Shown: one piece after another, positions 1 through 5,125 of the stretch
How positions within the stretch are numbered: position 1 is the stretch's first letter
How the letters are laid out: the number at the start of each line of letters is the position of its first letter
NCBI GenBank assembly: GCA_937973555.1
Contig: CALJKL010000054.1
Coordinates: 1 to 5,125, forward strand
Reading direction: 5' to 3'
Source: an uncultured Flavobacteriales bacterium
GTDB taxonomy: Bacteria; Bacteroidota; Bacteroidia; Flavobacteriales; Weeksellaceae
DNA length: 5,125 bases
Program-made: the position numbers and the translations under genes
The notes under the pieces: model-generated
What the model was told of the DNA's origin: nothing
What the model saw: only the letters and a program-made list of their open reading frames with translations
Database searches by the model: none

Positions 1-1137
1 TCTCCTAGAACCAATATTTAAAATCTCAAATTCTCTTAACTTTTTAACTAACATTTCGACTACGTCTTCCTTGCTCGCACTAGGACTTAATAATTTGAAT
101 CCTCCTATTGAATCTAAAATATTAGCCAACATTATCTCTACAGGAGATTCCAAAGAAATTATTTTTGTAAAATCTGTCAAAAACAATTCAGAATTTTCAA
201 ATTCATCAAAACAATGTGTTAAAAGATCTTTATTTGGATTTGATTCAAAAAATTCAATTAATCTTTTATTTTCTTCTAAAATTTGTTCATTTAATAATTC
301 CTGATTTCCTATCTTTTGAAATATTTCCTCAATTAACGAATTTTCCAATTCTTGATTCAGAACATTATAAATTTTAGTTTTTAGAACATGGGTAAAATCA
401 TTATTCCCCATAAAATCTTCTTGAGAAAATTTTTTTTGTGCAATTACCTTCAATTGATCATAGAAAGATGGGTCTTGTTGTTTTATTTCTTCCAAAGATT
501 GTATAGTTTCTGTACAAATAGTATTTTGTAATTGTATTTGATAATATTCATCTATTCGATTATTTTGCACTATTTCAAATGAAGTTGTTTCCAAACATAA
601 TTGACTTAACCATTCTTGATCTATCTGAAGATCTAATTGTTTTTTAATTTCTTCACGTGCGGCGTTCACGGCTACTACTTGTTGATTATCAGGATTTTCA
701 TCTATCTTCTTTATAATGGATTCAACTAATCCTTGAGACTTTTTAAGTAACAACATATTTGCAAAAGCAGTACACTTCTCAATATGATCGACTTTAGGAA
801 GAAAATTTTTTGGATACACTCCATGAGGAAGTATCGCTTTTCTAGCTCTTCTAATTATTATTTTATTTATGTTTCTTCCAAAACATGTATATTTTTCAGC
901 TAGTCTATTTAAATCATTTCCTCTATCCCTCGAAAGAACTAAAAAATTAAAAATTTTATACAACATTTCATATTTCACTTTCTCTGCAAGTGCACAATCA
1001 TTAGCAATTGCACGAAACCGAGGATTCACTTTTGAAAAAGCAAGTAAATCTCGACAATTTAAATGACGGCCAATTTCTAAAATGACTTCGTCAGGAAGTT
1101 TATCAAAACAGTTTACACCAAAAACACTATTAGCCAT
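1..1137 (-). CDS. F-box domain protein, C-terminally incomplete; candidate eukaryote-directed effector
   Basis: I translated the complement from the ATG at 1137-1135: it stays open for 379 codons and leaves the window without a stop, so the C-terminus is missing. The start is well fixed: an in-frame TGA lies two codons upstream and the next Met is residue 57. Residues 11-50 match the F-box consensus: Leu14-Pro-Asp-Glu-Val18, Ile19-Leu20-Glu21-Ile22, Leu26, Arg29-Asp-Leu-Leu32, Phe34-Ser35, Val37, Arg40-Phe41-Arg42, Ile44-Ala45. F-boxes bind Skp1 and recruit substrates to cullin-1 ubiquitin ligases in eukaryotes; known bacterial examples (Agrobacterium VirF, Legionella AnkB, Ralstonia GALA proteins, several in Amoebophilus) act in host cells. 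Residues 51-379 appear mainly helical and rich in Glu, Lys, Asn, Gln and Leu. I recognise no ankyrin, leucine-rich or kelch repeats there, so the substrate-binding part is unidentified. No signal peptide or membrane segment is visible. Sampled lines are about 22-37% GC. The F-box call is firm; an effector role and flavobacterial ownership are inference. Confidence 0.85.
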   Translation of the reverse strand, partial: MANSVFGVNCFDKLPDEVILEIGRHLNCRDLLAFSKVNPRFRAIANDCALAEKVKYEMLYKIFNFLVLSRDRGNDLNRLAEKYTCFGRNINKIIIRRARKAILPHGVYPKNFLPKVDHIEKCTAFANMLLLKKSQGLVESIIKKIDENPDNQQVVAVNAAREEIKKQLDLQIDQEWLSQLCLETTSFEIVQNNRIDEYYQIQLQNTICTETIQSLEEIKQQDPSFYDQLKVIAQKKFSQEDFMGNNDFTHVLKTKIYNVLNQELENSLIEEIFQKIGNQELLNEQILEENKRLIEFFESNPNKDLLTHCFDEFENSELFLTDFTKIISLESPVEIMLANILDSIGGFKLLSPSASKEDVVEMLVKKLREFEILNIGSRR

Positions 1138-1140
1138 AAA

Positions 1141-1146
1141 TCACCT
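1141..1146 (-). promoter_or_regulatory. SD-like ribosome binding site of the F-box gene
   Basis: On the minus strand the bases AGGTGA lie three bases before the ATG at 1137, with six bases between AGG and ATG. This is part of the canonical anti-SD complement (AGGAGGTGA) at workable spacing, with a second AAGG ten bases upstream of it. It supports bacterial translation of the gene. Bacteroidota rarely rely on SD pairing, so it could be chance or a trace of a donor that does use it. Confidence 0.4.
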
Positions 1147-1288
1147 ATTACCTTAATAAAAAAAAAAACAAAAGCCTATTATGAAAAATAATACTAATAT
1201 TTATCAATAAAATAAAAAAAAACAATAGATTTTTTTTCACAAAATTTCTTGTAAATCCCCTGTGTAAAGGTAACTAAAAATTCAAACG

Positions 1289-1377
1289 ATTATTGTTTAA
1301 AAACTTTTGCCTAAAATTATCATAATGTTGTTAAAATTAATTAAAAATCATATATTTATGCAATATTATTGTTTAAA
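1289..1377. repeat. 13-bp exact direct repeat flanking the candidate promoter
   Basis: The 13-mer ATTATTGTTTAAA occurs at 1289-1301 and again at 1365-1377, offset by 76 bp, with different flanking bases on both sides. The copies lie on either side of the candidate -33/-7 elements at 1327-1358. They might be paired operator sites, but in sequence of roughly 82% A+T a chance repeat is plausible. Confidence 0.3.
1327..1358 (+). promoter_or_regulatory. Candidate Bacteroidota promoter of the lamin-tail gene
   Basis: A GTTG at 1327-1330 resembles the -33 TTTG element. After a 20-bp spacer, TATATTTA at 1351-1358 matches the -7 consensus TAnnTTTG except for the final base. The spacer fits the usual 19-21 bp of Bacteroidota housekeeping promoters. 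Transcription would start near 1363-1366, giving a leader of roughly 55 bases before the ATG at 1419. Both boxes carry one mismatch in an AT-rich background, so this is only a candidate. Confidence 0.4.
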
Positions 1378-1418
1378 TATTAAATTTAACATAAATAAAT
1401 TAACATAAAAATATCAAT

Positions 1419-2243
1419 ATGATGAAAAAAATCTTTACAATTTTAAGTGTTTTAACGATTGGCGTATCTGCAGAAGCTCAAGTAGTAATTAATGAAGTTT
1501 TTCCTACAGGCGGAAATTCTGGTGCCGCTTTCAAGCAAGACTTTGTAGAATTATACAACAAAGGAACGGCTCCGGTTACGCTTACCAATGCCTATCTTCA
1601 ATATGCGGGTGCTACAAGTACTATGACGGCTTATGCATTGCCAACTTCTATTACATTGAGTCCAGGACAATATTATCTCATTCAGTGTTCTGGTGGAACC
1701 AATGGTACCGTAAATTTAGTATCTCCGGATGCTACTTTTTCTACTTTAAATATGGCTGCCACTGCAGGAAAAGTAGCGTTAACGAGTGATAATGTTTTGG
1801 TAACCTCTTCTTCGCAAAGCAATGTTATTGATTTGGTAGGATGGGGTAGTACGGCGTCTCTTTTTGAGGGAGCAGTAGCACCAGTTCCTTCTGTTACTGC
1901 TTCTATTTCTAGGACTAACGGGGTTGATACCAATAATAATTCTGTTGATTTTATGACTACATCTCCTACACCTATCAATTCTTCTAATCAGTCTACTTTA
2001 GGGACTAATGAAAATATGAAATCTAAAATCAATTTGTTAAAAAATATTGTCGTTTCAGATGTATTAGAATTTAATAGTAAAGCCATTATCAAACTGATGA
2101 ATATGAACGGACAAGTTCTGAAAACTGCTGCTGTGGATGTTGGGAATTCTTTGGATATTTCTTTTTTGCCAAAGGGTATTTATTTGATCTCCGGTCAAGT
2201 AAATGGTGAAAAATTTTCTCAAAAAATCATAAAAAATAATTGA
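1419..2243 (+). CDS. Secreted lamin tail domain protein with T9SS type A sorting domain
   Basis: This 274-aa protein begins with a Sec signal peptide: Met-Met-Lys-Lys, a hydrophobic core at residues 5-17, and probable signal peptidase I cleavage after Ala-Glu-Ala20. Residues 21 to about 190 fit a lamin tail domain (LTD), an immunoglobulin-like beta fold: it opens with VVINEV, followed by DFVELYNKG, a conserved Gly-Trp at 141-142, and closes with an Arg-Thr-Asn-Gly stretch plus a TTSPTP motif at 180-185. Residues 200-274 are a T9SS type A sorting domain, with NMNGQVLK, the FLPKGIYLI core and a terminal KIIKNN; the usual Pro-Asn-Pro near its start is absent. T9SS carries such proteins across the outer membrane for surface attachment or release. 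Bacterial LTDs are often on extracellular nucleases or adhesins, but no catalytic domain is present, so the role is unknown. Either ATG (1419 or 1422) could be the start. Two sampled lines are about 42-45% GC, higher than its neighbours. No SD site is seen. Confidence 0.9.
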   Translation: MMKKIFTILSVLTIGVSAEAQVVINEVFPTGGNSGAAFKQDFVELYNKGTAPVTLTNAYLQYAGATSTMTAYALPTSITLSPGQYYLIQCSGGTNGTVNLVSPDATFSTLNMAATAGKVALTSDNVLVTSSSQSNVIDLVGWGSTASLFEGAVAPVPSVTASISRTNGVDTNNNSVDFMTTSPTPINSSNQSTLGTNENMKSKINLLKNIVVSDVLEFNSKAIIKLMNMNGQVLKTAAVDVGNSLDISFLPKGIYLISGQVNGEKFSQKIIKNN

Positions 2244-2259
2244 CAATTCAATATAAGAC

Positions 2260-2286
2260 AAGCCGTTCTATTGAGCGGCTTTTTTT
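2260..2286 (+). terminator. Rho-independent terminator of the lamin-tail gene
   Basis: Bases 2260-2268 (AAGCCGTTC) pair with 2273-2281 (GAGCGGCTT) in a 9-bp stem containing one G-U pair, closed by a TATT loop. T runs from 2280 to 2286. The hairpin starts 16 bases after the TGA at 2241-2243. Read on the minus strand the hairpin also forms, but it is followed by GTCTTAT rather than a T-run, so it should be weaker for the converging gene. Confidence 0.9.
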
Positions 2287-2287
2287 A

Positions 2288-5083
2288 TTAATACCAGCCT
2301 CTTCGGAAATATCCTATAATAGAATTGAGATTAAGATTTAAGGTATATCTTATTCTACTCTTGTAATCATTAAAACCGGGTTCAAAGCCCAAAGTAGATT
2401 GTATTGGGAAATAGATTTCAAGAAAATCTGGGATGACTTTTAATTTCACACCGCTGTCCCAAATAAATTGAGAAGGGGAATATTTGTTTTTATAGACTCC
2501 AAAATCTGCATATACATTAAACATTTTCCAAACATGAGAATCTACATTTGTGGAAAAAATAAATTGGTTCGAGGTACCTTTTATAAGAGATTTGAAGCCA
2601 CCTTCTGCAATTACAAATTGTTGAGAAAGAATCCCGCTAGAAGCACTTTGAGCCAATAGATTATAAGAAAAAGCATAATTTGAGACTCTTGAAATCCCAA
2701 AATCGAATGTGTTGTTACGGGTATGATTGTTGATGAATACTCCTCCAAAAAAACGTAGACTAAGTTTTTTGTTTCTAGCAAATTCCCAACGATAATAGCT
2801 TTCAGTTGAAAGTTTTTGATAATCTTTCATCAATTGCAAGTTGCCAAAAATATATTTGTCTTTAATGATGCCATTTTCAGAGTAGATGAATCCTAAATTC
2901 CATAAGTTATAAATAGAATAATCATTGGCCAAGCGCATTTGCTCACTTATATCTTTATCAAAATAGCTATATGAAACAATAATATTTCTTCCAATTTGGC
3001 TTCTTGGGTTTTTATTTAAAGACATAGCAGCCGAAAGTGATAATGTTTTATAAGCCAAATTGTAATCATAGTGAAAATAAGAAGTTGAAAATCCTAAGCT
3101 CAAAGATCTGAAGAAGCTTTCTGGTGGTTGAATTTTATATGATGCTGCAAAAGAACCGGCGATGGTTTTTGTTCCAGAACTGTAAAATGGCAAAAAAGCA
3201 TATAAAAAAGGCCTGTCAAAAAGAGATTTGTTTTGAAATTTTAAGCCTAATAAAAGCTTATCATAATTGTTCCAACTGATTTTTGGAGCAAGATATACCT
3301 CATTATATTCAGGATTGGGATTGTCTGTGAAAAATTTAAATTTTACTTTTTTGGTGTTTCTGAAAATCCCTTTTGTGTAAAGATAATTGTCTCTAAAATT
3401 GCTTTCAGGGAAAGAATAGTGGTCGTTAATGGTAATTTTTTGAACATTATTATCCGGGACTATATACACATAGGGCTTTTCCTTTTTATTGGTATCATAC
3501 CAATATGCAGTAGCCTCATTTTTATCGTTTAGTGTTTCAATTTTAAAAGGAATATTTTGAGCAGTATTTTTTTCTACGGTAATGATGTAATTATTATCTT
3601 CTTTTTTTAAGGATCTCAATTTGAAATTAATTCTTTCTTTATGCTGAATAAACGTATCGAGAAATTCTGATGAATAGCCTGATCTTACAGTTAATTGATC
3701 CAGGAAATCTTTTTTATCAATTAGCTTGTTTTGATTTTTGTCTATATATGTTTTCAGGAAATTTTCTAGTTTATTCTTGCCCATTTTTTCCCCGATAAAA
3801 TTTAATAGACTACCAGTTTCAAATTTGCTGATGGCAAATTCATTGAAATTACTTAGTTTTTGAAGTTGCTCGTCAATTTTTTGGTCCAGGTTTTGAGCCA
3901 TAATATATTGATAAGGCAGCCCGTATCTTTCAGAGAGTTTCAGTTTAGAAGCATAGGTATATTTCAAAGGTTTTATTCCTAAAATTTTGTAGTCAGAAAG
4001 CTCTCCCAAAAGATTATAATCCTTATAAAATTTTTCTAGATACTGCATTTCTAAATAGGTTTTCAGTCCATTGGTGAGCCAATGGTCTCTATTTTTGTCT
4101 GAAATGAAAATTTGATCTGCAACTTCCTGAGAAATAATACTGATGTAATCCAAATCTGTTTTTTCGGATTCATTAAAGAGTTTGATCCTAAATTTCCAGA
4201 ATTTAATATCATCATTCCACAAAAAATCATTTTTGGTTTTTGATTTTTCGCTGATGAAGATTTTCTTTGGTAAAAAACCTATTTTTTCATAAATGAATTT
4301 TAATTGCAGAGGCACATAAAATTCAATAAATTTTTGTTCGTCTTCTGATAGTGGATACGCAAACTCTACTTCATATTTTTTTCCTTCAATTTTTGTATCG
4401 AGTTTAAAATTTTGATTTTCGGAAATATAAATTTCCACATCTTTATTCAGTATTCCTTCGAAAATTTTAGATGATGTTTCCCTCAGATTGCTTGAAATAT
4501 GAAGTGGTGTAGAGGTAAAGTCAATTTTATAATAGGTATCTATATTGCAGGTTTCTTCAATGTCATAATAGTTTTTCTCAAGATTATTTTCTGTGTCAAA
4601 AGAATCCGGCACCAGAAAAAAATATTTCAGCAAAGCATTATTTTTTCCTTTGCCATAACCGGTAAATGTGGTATCGGGCAAATGAATCTGGTATTCCAGA
4701 TTAAGGGTTATAGCCTTTTCTGGAGCAAGAAGAGGAATGTCAATAAAAAGATTTTCTGTATTGTAATTTTTAGAGTAAAGAATGTTGTTTATCACAAGAG
4801 AATTGATGTTTCCCTGTTGATTATCGGTAGCATAGTATAAATCGGTTTTTCTGTCTTCCAGTTTTCTTTTCAGCAGATTTGTATTTCTTTTTTTGTAGGC
4901 AGACACCAAATTGAGAAGTTTTATTTGTGTTAAATTCTTTTTGGTCTTGTTATGATAGATTAGCTTTTGTTTTACTGACAATAGATTATTGTTGAGCTGA
5001 GCCTCAATGAGAATAGAATCTTTTTGCGCCAAAGCAAAAAGGGGAAATAATAAGATTAATATGAAAATATTTTTTTGAGGCAT
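2288..5083 (-). CDS. Exported M1-peptidase-like pseudoenzyme with C-terminal outer-membrane-barrel-like region
   Basis: The protein has 931 aa from the ATG at 5083-5081; a TTG five codons upstream is possible, but the ATG puts the signal peptide at the N-terminus (MPQKN, hydrophobic residues 6-18, probable cleavage after Ala-Leu-Ala19). Residues 20 to about 160 resemble the N-terminal beta domain of M1 aminopeptidases, and roughly 250-490 the gluzincin catalytic domain. The zinc site is lost: the HExxH position reads Gln319-Glu-Val-Ala-Asp323, the downstream Trp-Leu-Asn-Glu-Gly position reads Trp335-Leu-Thr-Asn338-Gly, and no GxMEN substrate motif is seen. About residues 590-931 have alternating hydrophobic and aromatic strands and end in Gly-Trp-Tyr, suggesting an outer-membrane beta barrel. 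The likely place is the outer membrane with the M1-like part in the periplasm; the function is unknown, perhaps peptide binding or scaffolding. The gene converges on the lamin-tail gene with a 44-bp gap. The M1 resemblance is good, catalytic loss is inferred by motif alignment, and the barrel is less certain. Confidence 0.82.
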   Translation of the reverse strand: MPQKNIFILILLFPLFALAQKDSILIEAQLNNNLLSVKQKLIYHNKTKKNLTQIKLLNLVSAYKKRNTNLLKRKLEDRKTDLYYATDNQQGNINSLVINNILYSKNYNTENLFIDIPLLAPEKAITLNLEYQIHLPDTTFTGYGKGKNNALLKYFFLVPDSFDTENNLEKNYYDIEETCNIDTYYKIDFTSTPLHISSNLRETSSKIFEGILNKDVEIYISENQNFKLDTKIEGKKYEVEFAYPLSEDEQKFIEFYVPLQLKFIYEKIGFLPKKIFISEKSKTKNDFLWNDDIKFWKFRIKLFNESEKTDLDYISIISQEVADQIFISDKNRDHWLTNGLKTYLEMQYLEKFYKDYNLLGELSDYKILGIKPLKYTYASKLKLSERYGLPYQYIMAQNLDQKIDEQLQKLSNFNEFAISKFETGSLLNFIGEKMGKNKLENFLKTYIDKNQNKLIDKKDFLDQLTVRSGYSSEFLDTFIQHKERINFKLRSLKKEDNNYIITVEKNTAQNIPFKIETLNDKNEATAYWYDTNKKEKPYVYIVPDNNVQKITINDHYSFPESNFRDNYLYTKGIFRNTKKVKFKFFTDNPNPEYNEVYLAPKISWNNYDKLLLGLKFQNKSLFDRPFLYAFLPFYSSGTKTIAGSFAASYKIQPPESFFRSLSLGFSTSYFHYDYNLAYKTLSLSAAMSLNKNPRSQIGRNIIVSYSYFDKDISEQMRLANDYSIYNLWNLGFIYSENGIIKDKYIFGNLQLMKDYQKLSTESYYRWEFARNKKLSLRFFGGVFINNHTRNNTFDFGISRVSNYAFSYNLLAQSASSGILSQQFVIAEGGFKSLIKGTSNQFIFSTNVDSHVWKMFNVYADFGVYKNKYSPSQFIWDSGVKLKVIPDFLEIYFPIQSTLGFEPGFNDYKSRIRYTLNLNLNSIIGYFRRGWY

Positions 5084-5095
5084 CTTACAACATAT

Positions 5096-5103
5096 CAAAT
5101 ATA
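5096..5103 (-). promoter_or_regulatory. -7 promoter box of the M1-like gene; -33 element not recovered
   Basis: The minus strand reads TATATTTG here, an exact match to the Bacteroidota -7 consensus TAnnTTTG. It lies 12 bases before the ATG at 5083, so the transcript would have a leader of only about 5-10 bases. The matching -33 TTTG would fall near 5123-5128, inside the adapter or beyond the contig end, so it cannot be checked. An 8-base AT-rich match can occur by chance. Confidence 0.4.
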
Positions 5104-5109
5104 GAGAGA

Positions 5110-5125
5110 AGATCGGAAGAGCGTC
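5110..5125. other. Illumina TruSeq adapter remnant at contig end
   Basis: The final 16 bases, AGATCGGAAGAGCGTC, are the start of the Illumina TruSeq adapter read-through sequence; their complement is the 3' end of the read 1 primer. This is untrimmed library sequence, not genome, and should be removed. It sits only 26 bases upstream of the M1-like start codon and does not affect that coding sequence. Confidence 0.96.

Larger units (their letters stand above)
1138..1418. other. AT-rich divergent intergenic region
   Basis: This 281-bp gap separates the starts of the F-box gene (leftward) and the lamin-tail gene (rightward), so it must hold both promoters if the contig is correct. Hand counting gives 42 G or C in 240 bases over 1141-1380, about 17.5%, well below either flanking gene. 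It has several homopolymer runs (A-runs around 1158-1168 and 1213-1221, a T-run near 1231-1237). I find no ORF, tRNA or stable hairpin. No well-spaced Bacteroidota promoter was found for the leftward gene, only partial -7-like matches. Low-complexity stretches like these are also where assemblies join wrongly. Confidence 0.7.

Noticed and set aside
71..304. Small plus-strand open frame opposite the F-box gene
   Set aside because: It lies wholly antisense to the 379-codon F-box frame; its Ser/Asn/Phe-rich product looks like a reverse-strand shadow and has no domain or start signal.
869..1066. 65-codon plus-strand open frame opposite the F-box coding region
   Set aside because: Antisense to the most conserved part of the F-box gene; low-complexity Phe/Ser content fits a shadow frame.
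1300..1309. AACTTTTG as a -7 promoter box for the lamin-tail gene
   Set aside because: The only nearby TTG (1293-1295) is far too close to serve as the -33 element.
1682..1978. 98-codon minus-strand open frame within the lamin-tail gene
   Set aside because: Antisense to well-supported lamin tail domain coding sequence; no recognisable product.
2064..2261. 65-codon minus-strand open frame over the end of the lamin-tail gene and terminator
   Set aside because: Overlaps the conserved T9SS sorting domain and the terminator hairpin; no homology recognised.
2468..2659. 63-codon plus-strand open frame inside the M1-like gene
   Set aside because: Shadow of the minus-strand coding frame; basic/aromatic product without features.
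4499..4840. 113-codon plus-strand frame with a hydrophobic, membrane-like product
   Set aside because: Antisense to the M1-like N-terminal domain; the hydrophobicity arises from the complement of Asn/Lys/Asp-rich codons.
5084..5098. Upstream TTG start adding Met-Ile-Cys-Cys-Lys to the M1-like protein
   Set aside because: The TTG overlaps the TATATTTG -7 box and would place five residues ahead of an otherwise standard signal peptide; the ATG at 5083 is simpler. The Cys-Cys pair should not be read as a lipobox.

Overview
The window looks like one end of a contig from a low-GC member of the Bacteroidota, most likely a flavobacterium related to Chryseobacterium and other Weeksellaceae. The grounds are a secreted protein with a C-terminal type IX secretion (T9SS) sorting domain ending in a Lys-Ile-Ile-Lys tail, a TAnnTTTG-type -7 promoter box, A-rich leaders instead of strong Shine-Dalgarno sites, and a large M1-peptidase-like protein with an outer-membrane-barrel-like C-terminus. 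The last 16 bases (5110-5125) are not biological: they match the end of the Illumina TruSeq adapter, so the true sequence stops at about 5109.

Layout. (1) Positions 1-1137, minus strand: the first 379 codons of a gene that runs off the left edge without a stop. Its first 50 residues form a clear F-box, the eukaryotic Skp1-binding motif of SCF ubiquitin ligases. This is the most striking feature of the window, because bacteria have no SCF system and bacterial F-box proteins are typically effectors acting inside eukaryotic hosts. (2) Positions 1138-1418: a very AT-rich divergent intergenic region (about 17-18% GC by hand count over 1141-1380) with a candidate promoter for the rightward gene, an SD-like AGGTGA before the F-box gene, and a 13-bp direct repeat. 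(3) Positions 1419-2243, plus strand: a 274-aa secreted protein with signal peptide, lamin tail domain and T9SS type A sorting domain. (4) Positions 2260-2286: a strong hairpin terminator. (5) Positions 2288-5083, minus strand: a 931-aa exported protein with an M1-aminopeptidase-like N-terminal half, in which all zinc-ligand positions appear substituted, and a barrel-like C-terminal half.

The three genes do not form an operon. The F-box gene and the lamin-tail gene are divergent; the lamin-tail gene and the M1-like gene are convergent with the terminator between them. The second and third products both belong to the cell envelope or surface. The F-box protein has no signal peptide, so how it might reach a host is not shown. 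Whether the F-box gene really belongs to this flavobacterial chromosome (lateral transfer in a host-associated bacterium) or was joined to it in assembly cannot be settled from the sequence alone.
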